A stretch of 18,903 nt of DNA from NCBI GenBank assembly GCA_013042795.1, contig JABDPK010000137.1:1-18903 (forward strand). Direction: 5' to 3'. The stretch comes from Saprospiraceae bacterium (GTDB taxonomy: Bacteria > Bacteroidota > Bacteroidia > Chitinophagales > Saprospiraceae). The translations under genes and the position numbers were made by a program. The notes beneath the pieces were generated by a model that did not search any database, had not been told where the DNA came from, and saw nothing but the letters and a program-made list of their open reading frames with translations. Shown here piece after piece: positions 6,392-14,900 of the stretch. The number at the start of each line of letters is the position of its first letter. Positions within the stretch are counted from its first letter, which is position 1.

Positions 6392-7131
6392 TAGGTGGTA
6401 AGTAAAACGGCGATGATATAATCTGCAATCAGGATTACAATAATTCCAAAAACAACTGCACGGGTACTGGCCTGACCCAATTCGATACTACCGCCTTTTA
6501 CGAAGTAACCCTGGTAACAGGCGATAGATGTGAGAATATAGGCAAAAACAACTGCTTTGATATACATCATTGTCACATTGTAAGGCTCAAAAAATGACCT
6601 TAGGCCCTGGATAAATTCCTCACTGGAAAATGACCCTGAATATAAAGTAGCTACATAGCCTCCTGTAATACTAAAAATAGCTGCAACCGATATCAAAAGG
6701 GGAATGACGATAAGAGCCGCAACGATTTTTGGTAAAACAAGGAAAGATGCAGTATTGACACCCATAATTTCCATGGCATCAATATGTTCTTTTTGTCGCA
6801 TACCTCCTATTTCGGATGCCATATTCGATCCGACCTTACCAGCAAGGATTATCGATGAAAATGTAGCTGCCAGTTCAATGATTGACATATCTCTGACAAT
6901 ATAGCCGATATAGTATCTAGGAATGAAAGTACCATCAAGCTGGTAGATGAACTGAACAGCCGTAACCGCACCGATAAAAAAAGAAACCACGAAAATGATC
7001 ATCAATGATCCTACACCTATACTATGCATCTGCCGGATAGTTTCCTTGTAATACATACTCCACTTTTCAGGAGGTCTGTAGATCATCCTGTGCCACATGA
7101 CATATCGCCCTATATGATATAGTATATTCAT
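6391..7131 (-). CDS. mlaE: ABC transporter permease, MlaE-like
   Basis: The 246-residue membrane protein has an N-terminal amphipathic region and about five hydrophobic segments. The segment GKVGSNMASEIGGM followed by HIDAMEIMGVN is the conserved MlaE cytoplasmic coupling region that contacts the ATPase. This family forms the inner-membrane dimer of lipid-transport ABC systems that work with MCE proteins. It is the first gene of the minus-strand operon, starting at an ATG just after an A/T-only run, and is followed directly by mlaF. No MCE-domain gene is adjacent, so the periplasmic partner would have to be encoded elsewhere. Confidence 0.92.
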   Translation of the reverse strand: MNILYHIGRYVMWHRMIYRPPEKWSMYYKETIRQMHSIGVGSLMIIFVVSFFIGAVTAVQFIYQLDGTFIPRYYIGYIVRDMSIIELAATFSSIILAGKVGSNMASEIGGMRQKEHIDAMEIMGVNTASFLVLPKIVAALIVIPLLISVAAIFSITGGYVATLYSGSFSSEEFIQGLRSFFEPYNVTMMYIKAVVFAYILTSIACYQGYFVKGGSIELGQASTRAVVFGIIVILIADYIIAVLLTT

Positions 7132-7317
7132 ATTTTTTTTAAAGACATGTGAAGGTAAGCTTTTTAATAGTTATCACTTATTTGAAATAATAACCCAGCA
7201 ATCAAAATGACATTTTAAGTTGTGAAATTGTTCAGTTAAACATAAATATTTAAAAACCTTTCATAAAGCGCATCTTCTGGGTGTTTTTTCTCAACTTAGT
7301 TTTTCAATAAGATCAAT

Positions 7318-8019
7318 ATGAATGTAATTGTAACCGGTGCAACAAAGGGAATCGGACGTGCTATTGCTGAAAATCTTGCTGTGCGCGGCTATAATCTTGC
7401 CATTTGTTCAAGAAACGAGTCTGAATTAGAGCAAACCAAGACAGCATTACTCAAAATTAATCCTGCCATCAAAGTTTATTATAAGACTGCTGATTTGTCA
7501 ATTAAGAACGAAACACAGGCATTTGGTTCATTTTGCATGGAAGTATTTCCTGTTATTGATGCCTTGATCAATAATGCCGGATACTATATCCCGGGTGAAA
7601 TCCATAATGAAGAAGAAGGAGTCCTTGAAAGTATGATCGAAGCCAATCTTTACAGTGCTTATCATTTAACCCGAAAGATCATTCCATCCATGTTGAAAAT
7701 GAAGAATGGATATATTATAAATATGGCATCTATTGCAAGTATCATGTCTTATCCTAATGGTGGTTCATACAGTATATCAAAATTTGCATTGCGGGGTTTC
7801 TCAATGGTACTGAGAGAGGAATTGAAAGACAAAGGGATAAAAGTGACGACAATCATGCCGGGTGCTACATGGTCTAATTCATGGGCTGGGGTGGAATTGC
7901 CAAAGGAAAGACTCATGCAAGCTTCAGATATTGCTGTTGTTGTGGCTTCGATTTTCGATATGTCGCCATCTGCGGTGATGGAAGAAATTATTCTGCGACC
8001 TCAATTGGGAGACCTTTAG
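7318..8019 (+). CDS. Short-chain dehydrogenase/reductase (SDR)
   Basis: The 233-residue protein is a single Rossmann domain with all classical SDR marks: cofactor motif TGATKGIG (6-13), NNAG (85-88), and the catalytic Ser138, Tyr151 and Lys155 (YSISK). Arg and Ser after the second strand (CSRNE) favour NADP(H). It lacks a C-terminal extension and is slightly short for the family (usually about 250). The substrate cannot be told; closest in style are 3-oxoacyl-ACP reductase-like or general oxidoreductases. It is divergent from the mlaE operon, separated by 186 bp, and converges with the response regulator gene with only 8 bp between stops, with no obvious terminator in that gap. Confidence 0.92.
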   Translation: MNVIVTGATKGIGRAIAENLAVRGYNLAICSRNESELEQTKTALLKINPAIKVYYKTADLSIKNETQAFGSFCMEVFPVIDALINNAGYYIPGEIHNEEEGVLESMIEANLYSAYHLTRKIIPSMLKMKNGYIINMASIASIMSYPNGGSYSISKFALRGFSMVLREELKDKGIKVTTIMPGATWSNSWAGVELPKERLMQASDIAVVVASIFDMSPSAVMEEIILRPQLGDL

Positions 8020-8027
8020 GGGGAGGA

Positions 8028-8711
8028 TTATTCATTAAGCCTGAAACCGACACCATGAATGTTTTCAATACTTATTGAGTCGTCTTTCTTAAGATATTTT
8101 CTGAGTCGGCTTATAAATACGTCCATGCTCCGTCCCATAAAATAATCATTTTCACCCCATATACGTTCAAGGATAGTACTTCTTTCAATGATCTTGTTCT
8201 TGTTATTTATAAGAAGCTTGAGAAGGTCTGCTTCTTTTTTCGTCAGCTGAGTACATTCCTCATCATAAAACAATTTCAGGTTATCGTGATCAAGTTCATA
8301 ATTGCCAGCTTTTAGAACTGGCATATCCTGACTCCCGGTAATGTATCTTCTCTTTAGAAAGATCTCTATCTTCAAAAGTAATTCTTCGATGCTGAATGGC
8401 TTAGTGATATAATCGTCTGCACCCAGTTTGAGACCTTTTAATTTATCTTCTTTCAATGACTTTGCAGTCAGGAAAATAATTGGGATTTGTGAGTGCCGGC
8501 TTCTGATCTCACGGGCCACGGCAAAACCATCAACTTCCGGTAACATAACATCCACAAGACAAAGATCGAAACTGTCTTTCTTGAAATAGTTGATCGCTTC
8601 CTTCCCATCTTTTGCGTGTGTTACTTTGTAACCATTTAATTCAAGGTTATCCTTGGTCACAAAGCTTAATACTTCATCGTCTTCAACATAGAGAATATGT
8701 TCTTTATTCAT
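8028..8711 (-). CDS. Response regulator, OmpR/PhoB family
   Basis: The 227-residue protein has an N-terminal receiver domain with acidic pair Asp11-Asp12, phosphoacceptor Asp54 (LVDVMLP), switch Thr82 (FLTAKS) and Lys104 (ITKPF). The C-terminal winged-helix domain (about 130-227) carries LTKKEADLLKLL, a recognition-helix region with RSMDVFISRLRKYL, and ends in the wing GVGFRLNE, as in OmpR/PhoB transcription factors. It overlaps the upstream kinase gene by 8 nt, so the two are co-expressed partners. The overall type resembles the RprY regulators of Bacteroides, but the regulon is unknown. Confidence 0.95.
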   Translation of the reverse strand: MNKEHILYVEDDEVLSFVTKDNLELNGYKVTHAKDGKEAINYFKKDSFDLCLVDVMLPEVDGFAVAREIRSRHSQIPIIFLTAKSLKEDKLKGLKLGADDYITKPFSIEELLLKIEIFLKRRYITGSQDMPVLKAGNYELDHDNLKLFYDEECTQLTKKEADLLKLLINNKNKIIERSTILERIWGENDYFMGRSMDVFISRLRKYLKKDDSISIENIHGVGFRLNE

Positions 8712-9984
8712 GATTTATAGTTTTTGGTATTTCCAAAATGACTGAAGTCCCTTTATTTATCTCTGAAAACAGGTCTATTTTCCAACCATGTGTATCACAG
8801 ATGTTTTTCACATAATACAATCCCAGCCCGAAGCCTTTTACGTTATGTACATCCCCTGTTGATACCCGGTAAAATTTATTGAATATACGTTTTAACTGGT
8901 CTTTACTTATACCTATACCACTATCCCTGATGATCAACCTGATGTATTGCTGGAAACCAATAATCTGTATCTTGACTATCGGGTTTTTCCCGCCATACTT
9001 CAATGCATTATCAATGATGTTTGACATCACATTTGTGAAATGCAATCTGTCAGCTTTTATAAAAATATCTTCATTATAATCCTCCAATAAAATGGTGCCA
9101 TCAGCTGCATCATATTTAATGCGTTCCTGGGTTATGATGTGTTCAAGGAATGGAATAAGTTCTATGACCTCCAGGTTTAACTTAAATTGATCTTTCTCCA
9201 GTTTGGCTATATTCAAAACCTTTTCGACTTGTGAATTTAACCTGTCATTCTGGTTGCTGATAATGGATGCGTATTGTTTTAATCTTGGATTTGAATCTAC
9301 CATTTCATTTTGCATCAACACCTCGGATGCGATTTTTATCGAAGAGATTGGTGTTTTGAACTCATGGGTCATGTTATTTATAAAATCCTTTTGAAGATCA
9401 GTAACCTGCTTTTGCCTTGCAATGACCCATATAGCATAGAAAAAGGATAACACTGCAAGAATGGTAAGAATACTGAATAATACAGTCACACGCAGATCGT
9501 TGATAAGATATGAATTACGCGAAGGAAAGTTGACAACGAAATAATAGATCAGGTCATTGAATTTTGGAAGATTTTCACTCCTTTCCAGTGCTTCCGCACC
9601 GACACTCAGATTACAGTAGTTTCCATAAACAAGGTCATCTGAAGCGCAATCATACACAGCATATTCAAAAGCGGTATTCAGGGATAACTCATTAAATTCC
9701 CTGATGAGAAAATCCTCCAGAATATTGGCATCGATCACGCTGTTTATATTAACCGAATAGTAGTTGGATGCCCTGCGTTGGATCAGGTTGTTTTTTGGCA
9801 GATCAGTTTGGTTGTAAATTGCAATTTTTTCAGCCACTTTTCTCAAAGCGATCATGACCGTCTGGTTGAATTCTTCCTCTTTCCTGTCCCAGCTCTGGAT
9901 GACCCAGAATGTCTGGAAAAACAGGATACCTGCAATGGCGAGAGATCCCAGTATGAGGATGAGCTTTATTGTATTATTAGGCAT
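8704..9984 (-). CDS. Membrane sensor histidine kinase
   Basis: The 426-residue kinase has two membrane segments (about 7-29 and 164-188) around a periplasmic sensor region of about 130 residues. That region contains Cys113 and Cys124, which might form a disulfide. The cytoplasmic part begins directly with a HisKA domain, with no HAMP or PAS visible; phosphoacceptor His207 sits in MTHEFKTP. The ATPase domain has the N box NIIDNALKYGG, G1 DSGIGIS, F box NKFYRV and G2 GFGLGLYYV. It is the likely partner of the response regulator that overlaps its 3' end. The layout resembles RprX of Bacteroides. The signal is unknown. Confidence 0.95.
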   Translation of the reverse strand: MPNNTIKLILILGSLAIAGILFFQTFWVIQSWDRKEEEFNQTVMIALRKVAEKIAIYNQTDLPKNNLIQRRASNYYSVNINSVIDANILEDFLIREFNELSLNTAFEYAVYDCASDDLVYGNYCNLSVGAEALERSENLPKFNDLIYYFVVNFPSRNSYLINDLRVTVLFSILTILAVLSFFYAIWVIARQKQVTDLQKDFINNMTHEFKTPISSIKIASEVLMQNEMVDSNPRLKQYASIISNQNDRLNSQVEKVLNIAKLEKDQFKLNLEVIELIPFLEHIITQERIKYDAADGTILLEDYNEDIFIKADRLHFTNVMSNIIDNALKYGGKNPIVKIQIIGFQQYIRLIIRDSGIGISKDQLKRIFNKFYRVSTGDVHNVKGFGLGLYYVKNICDTHGWKIDLFSEINKGTSVILEIPKTINHE

Positions 9985-10148
9985 TTTAAGCTTATAAGAC
10001 TTATAGATACAATGATAAAGAAAGAAAATTCACTAATTCTATGACATTTTAATTTGCTTGACTTCTCATTAACACTTTATTGATGATATAAATTCAATAG
10101 AAAACAAGAATACCTTATAAGCTTGTAACTAATCTCTTTCAATTTAAA

Positions 10149-10156
10149 TAGCTTTG
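10149..10156 (+). promoter_or_regulatory. Possible -7 promoter box before the DUF4271 gene
   Basis: TAGCTTTG fits the Bacteroidota TAnnTTTG consensus exactly but ends only five bases before the ATG. If used, transcription would start at or next to the start codon, giving a leaderless or nearly leaderless mRNA. No good -33 TTTG is found 19-21 nt upstream, so this may be chance. Confidence 0.3.
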
Positions 10157-10161
10157 TATCA

Positions 10162-11070
10162 ATGAAGTTATTCTGGTTTCTTTTTTTGACTCTTATATTC
10201 CCTTTTACACTTCAGGGACAAAAAGAAAATCCTTTTGATGTTTTCAGGGACAAGGATACCGTTTTTATAAAAGCTACTGAATCCATTCTTCAAAATGATA
10301 ATATTTCTGAACCAACAAAAATAGAGGGGGATAACCCTTTTGATATTTCACATATACCCATAAGGAAAAATCAGTATGAAGAGATCGAGAATCTGAGTTT
10401 TAAAAAGGATGAAGGGAAAAAAGAAACAATTGCAATATCCTATGGTCCCTTATGGGCTCTGACATTGTCTTTATGCCTCCTGGCGTATATGATTTTTATA
10501 AAAAAAGATCACTTTATGACCTTGCTGAGGTCTTTATTCAATGATAATTTTCTAAGAGTAATTAATTACGAACAGAATGGTGGAAAAAATCTGATTTATA
10601 TCCTTGGCTATATTCTCTTCATTCTGAACATTGGACTTTTTATTTATTTGGTTTTGACTGAGCTTTTCGAACTGGATAATCAATTTGGTGTACTTTTTCT
10701 TGCGATTGCCCTGATCATTTTTTATGTGGGCAAGCATATTGTCAATTCGATATTCTCAAAAATATTTTACGTCTCCAGGGAAAATGAGATTTACGATTTT
10801 ACGATAATCACATTTTACAATTTTATATCTATTTTTTTCTTAGTTATAAATATCCTGATTGTATTTGGACCCAATGTTTGGATTAAACCAATGGCAGCTA
10901 CAGGGGTATTTATTTATATTGCTTTTTTGCTTTTACGTTACTACAAAGGATTAAGGATCGGCCGAAATTTTGTAAGGCAGTATTATTTTCATTTTTTTCT
11001 TTATTTTTGCGCCTTTGAATTTTCGCCTTGGGTCATTACCTATACGTTGGTTAAGGACCTTTTTTTATAA
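10162..11070 (+). CDS. DUF4271 membrane protein
   Basis: The 302-residue product has an N-terminal signal peptide ending near LQGQ (1-20), a polar segment of about 75 residues, and then about six membrane segments spread over residues 95-300. The polar part carries two copies of NPFD (23-26 and 58-61). A basic loop KGLRIGRNF precedes the last membrane segment. The arrangement and the following uroporphyrinogen-III synthase gene match DUF4271 proteins, which are restricted to Bacteroidota and are habitually found beside hemD; their function is not established. The start is firm because the signal peptide begins right at this ATG. It is probably co-transcribed with hemD, 16 bp downstream. Confidence 0.82.
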   Translation: MKLFWFLFLTLIFPFTLQGQKENPFDVFRDKDTVFIKATESILQNDNISEPTKIEGDNPFDISHIPIRKNQYEEIENLSFKKDEGKKETIAISYGPLWALTLSLCLLAYMIFIKKDHFMTLLRSLFNDNFLRVINYEQNGGKNLIYILGYILFILNIGLFIYLVLTELFELDNQFGVLFLAIALIIFYVGKHIVNSIFSKIFYVSRENEIYDFTIITFYNFISIFFLVINILIVFGPNVWIKPMAATGVFIYIAFLLLRYYKGLRIGRNFVRQYYFHFFLYFCAFEFSPWVITYTLVKDLFL

Positions 11071-11086
11071 AAGTTAGAATTTGTTT

Positions 11087-11866
11087 ATGGCCTCCAGAGC
11101 AATGCCTAAAATGAAAGAATCTTATAAAAAAATCAAAACTATTCTGATTTCTCAGCCCAAGCCTGAAAGATCACCTTATTTTGATATAGAAAAAAAATGG
11201 GGCATTAAAGTTGACTGGCGACCATTTATCCATGTAGAACCAGTCACAGAAAAAGAATTCAGACGTAATCGATTACGACCGGATGAATTTAGTGCTGTTA
11301 TTTTTACAAGTAAAAACTCCATTGAGCACTTCTTTAGAATGTGTGAGGAAATGAGAGTGAAAATGTCACAGCAAACAAAATATTTCTGTCTTACAGAAGC
11401 TATAGCCAATTACCTTCAAAAATTTATTGTTTACAGGAAGAGAAAAGTTTTTGTTGGTGTAAGGAAAATCAAAGACCTGGAAGCTTCATTTGAAAAACAT
11501 AAGGAAAACGAAAGATTCCTTCTGCCATGTTCTAACCTGGGAGCCAAAGATGTCGTTAAATATCTTGAAGAAAAAGAGATAAACTTCAAAGAAGCCATGA
11601 TGTACAGGACAGTAAGCAGTGACCTTTCTGATCTGAAAGATATCACTTATGATTGCCTGGTCTTCTTTAGTCCCCTGGGGATTAAGTCTCTTTATGACAA
11701 CTTTCCTGATTTCAAGCAAAATGAAACAAGATTGGCGATATATGGTAAATTAACCTTAAAGGCTGTAGAAGAAAAAGGTCTGTATGTGAATATTATGGCA
11801 CCTGCACCTGATGTTCCTTCACTTTCTATGGCTCTTACCAACTACCTGAATAAGTCCAATAAGTAG
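11087..11866 (+). CDS. hemD: Uroporphyrinogen-III synthase family protein
   Basis: The 259-residue protein has the two-lobed HemD pattern. An N-terminal half begins ILISQPKPE and has AVIFTSKNSIEHF around residue 73. A second half has LLPCSNLGA, then MMYRTV and CLVFFSPLGIKSL, and ends with VEEKGLYVNIMAPAP. HemD closes hydroxymethylbilane to uroporphyrinogen III with ring D inversion, in the cytoplasm, on the way to haem and other tetrapyrroles. Active-site residues in this family are poorly conserved, so activity cannot be read from sequence. The chosen ATG is two codons inside a TTG-initiated open frame; ATGs at 11102 and 11111 are also possible. No other haem gene is nearby; the only partner is the DUF4271 gene upstream. 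Confidence 0.82.
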   Translation: MASRAMPKMKESYKKIKTILISQPKPERSPYFDIEKKWGIKVDWRPFIHVEPVTEKEFRRNRLRPDEFSAVIFTSKNSIEHFFRMCEEMRVKMSQQTKYFCLTEAIANYLQKFIVYRKRKVFVGVRKIKDLEASFEKHKENERFLLPCSNLGAKDVVKYLEEKEINFKEAMMYRTVSSDLSDLKDITYDCLVFFSPLGIKSLYDNFPDFKQNETRLAIYGKLTLKAVEEKGLYVNIMAPAPDVPSLSMALTNYLNKSNK

Positions 11867-11900
11867 GAGGCAACTAATTCTTCCATTACTTTGTTTGAGA

Positions 11901-11932
11901 TTAGGAATGCTTATATAGCAAATCTATATTTG
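11901..11932 (+). promoter_or_regulatory. Promoter of dnaE
   Basis: A -7 box TATATTTG (11925-11932) matches TAnnTTTG perfectly and lies 20 bp after TTAG (11901-11904), a three-of-four match to the -33 TTTG. Transcription would start near 11938, leaving a leader of about 40 nt before the dnaE ATG. Confidence 0.65.
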
Positions 11933-11976
11933 TTATATAATTTCTTTCTTTAATATCAGTTACAATAAGTTGATTT

Positions 11977-14900
11977 ATGCCTGAGTTTTGTCATCTCCAT
12001 TGCCACACCCAATATTCACTTCTTGATGGAGCATCTGACATTTCTTCTATGATGGACAAAGCTGTACGCGATGGTCAGAAAGCCGTTGCATTGACTGATC
12101 ATGGCAACATGTTTGGAGCGTTCAAATTTGTAGCTGAAGCCAATAAGCGTGATATCAAACCGATCGTGGGGTGTGAATTTTACCTTGTTGAAGACAGGCA
12201 TATAAAATCATTTTCCAGAAGCAAAGGAGAAAGAGATAGACGTTATCATCAGTTACTCCTGGCAAAAAACAGGGAAGGCTACAAAAACCTGATGAAATTG
12301 TGTTCATTCGGTTTTACCGAAGGCTTATACCAGAAATTCCCGAGGATAGACAAAGAACTGATTGAAAAATATCATGAAGGTGTTATCGCCAGCAGCTGTT
12401 GCCTGGGCGCTGAAATCCCAAGTCTTATTGCACAGGATCGGCTGGAAGAAGCCGAAGAATCCCTGAAATGGTGGATGAACCTTTTCGGTGATGATTATTA
12501 TATTGAATTGCAAAGACATACAGGTCTCGAAAAGATTGATATCATAAATAAAAACGGCCAAAAGACTTTTTCAAAATATAGTCAGGAAGATATCAACCAA
12601 ATCCTGATCGGCTTTGCAAGGAAACATGATGTGCGTTTGATCGCAACAAATGACTCGCACTATGTTGAGGAAGAGGATGCCCCATCACACGACATTCTCT
12701 TATGCATAAACACCAATTCCCTGATTGAGGAAGAAACAAGGTTTAAATTTCCTTCATCGGATTTCTATTTCAAGACTCAGGAAGAAATGAGTGTCTTGTT
12801 TAAAGATGTGCCGGAAGCTATCGACAACACCATACATATCTACGATAAAGTCGAAAAGCTTGACCTGAAAAGGGATGTTTTACTACCAGCTTTTCCTTTA
12901 CCCCAAGGATTTGCTAACCAGGAAGACTACCTGAGACATCTGACTTTTGAAGGTGCCAAAATGCGATATACCAATATTACACCGGCAATAGAAGAAAGAT
13001 TGAATTTTGAACTTGGTGTAATCAATCACTCAGGGTATCCGGGATATTTTCTAATTGTACAGGATCTGACCAGTTCAGCGCGACAGATGGGTGTAGCAGT
13101 CGGTCCTGGTCGGGGTTCAGCAGCAGGCTCGGCCGTCGCCTATTGCCTTGGAATCACAAATATCGACCCCATCAAATATGACTTGCTATTTGAGCGTTTC
13201 CTGAACCCGGAAAGAATTTCAATGCCTGATATCGATATCGATTTTGATGATGAAGGACGCTCAAGGGTCATCGACTATGTCATTGATAAATATGGAAAAA
13301 ACCAGGTAGCACAAATCATCACTTATGGTACGATGGCTGCAAAAATGTCTATCAGGGATGTAGGTCGGGTAATGAATGTTCCCTTAGCTGATGTAGACAG
13401 GGTTTCGAAAGCATTTCCAGCCCACCTCGCCGCCAGTTTGAAAAATATTCTGCATAAAGATGACATTCCTGAAATGCTTAAAGCAAGCATGAACAAAGAT
13501 GATGTGGATAAGGCTTACCAATTCAGGAAAATGGCAAATCAACAGGACAAGATCGGGGAGATGATTCGTTCTGCCAAAGAAATTGAAGGGTCAGTCAGAA
13601 ACACTGGAATACATGCCTGTGGTGTTATTATCACACCGGATGAAATCATGAATCATGTTCCTGTCTCTGTGGCCAAAGATTCTGATTTGCTGGTCAGTCA
13701 GTTTGACAACAGCGTAGCAGAAGATGCCGGTCTTTTGAAAATGGACTTCCTGGGTTTAAAAACCCTCACTATCATCAAGAATGCCGTTGAATTTATCAAG
13801 ACAACAAAGGGCTTTGACCTGGATATTGATGAACTTCCGTTAGATGACCCGGAGACATTCAAGCTTTTTGAACGTGGGGAAACAATCGGAATCTTTCAAT
13901 ATGAATCCCCGGGAATGCAAAAGCACCTCATGGATCTCAAGCCCAATATGTTTGAGGATCTTATTGCGATGAATGCTTTATATCGCCCGGGCCCTCTTCA
14001 GTATATTCCTGAATTTATTGCAAGAAAGCATGGAAGGCAGAAAATTGTGTTTGATCTGCCTGAAATGGAGGATTACCTTGCTGAAACATATGGGATTACA
14101 GTTTACCAGGAACAGGTGATGCTCCTTTCCCAAAAATTGGCCGGATTTTCAAAAGGTGAAGCTGATCAGTTGAGGAAAGCCATGGGTAAGAAAAAGAAGA
14201 AGATCATTGACGGGATGTATCCTGACTTCCTCAAGGGATGTGAGAAAAATGGTCACCCCGTCAAGATTGTAGAAAAAATATGGAAAGACTGGGAAGCATT
14301 TGCATCTTACGCATTTAACAAATCTCATTCTACATGTTATGCCTATATCGCTTTCCAAACGGCGTACCTCAAATCACATTATCCGGCAGAATTCATGACT
14401 GCTGTCTTGAACCACAATAAATCAGATACTTCGAAACTAAATTTCTTCCTCCGGGAATGCAAGAGAATGAAACTAAGTGTTTTTGGTCCTGATATAAATC
14501 AAAGCGGCATCAATTTTACGGTAAACAAAAAAGGGGAGATCCGTTTCGGATTGTCAGCTTTAAAAGGATTGGGAGAAGGGCCGGCAGAAGAGATTATCAG
14601 GGAAAGAGATGAAGCAAGTTTTGAATCGATAACAGATCTTGTAAAAAGAGTAAACCTGAGGGTACTGAATAAAAAATCCATGGAAAGCCTTGCATATGGT
14701 GGTGCCCTTGATTCACTTGGGGTTTTAAGAGCTCAGTATTTCACACCTACAGATAACTATGATTCTTTTCTCGAACATTTGCTCAAGTTTGGAAATGGAT
14801 ATCAATCCCAGAAAAATTCTTCCCAGGCATCTCTTTTTGGTGACCTGACGGACCAGATGCTGGTGGAACCTAAAGCGCCCGAAAGTAATGACTGGATCAA

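Noticed and set aside
7132..7317. Divergent promoters between mlaE and the SDR gene
   Set aside because: Only partial matches (for example TAGTTTTT at 7297) without a usable -33 box; not strong enough to annotate.
7881..8078. 65-codon plus-strand open frame across the SDR end
   Set aside because: It is out of frame with the SDR and runs into the opposite-strand regulator gene; no recognisable features.
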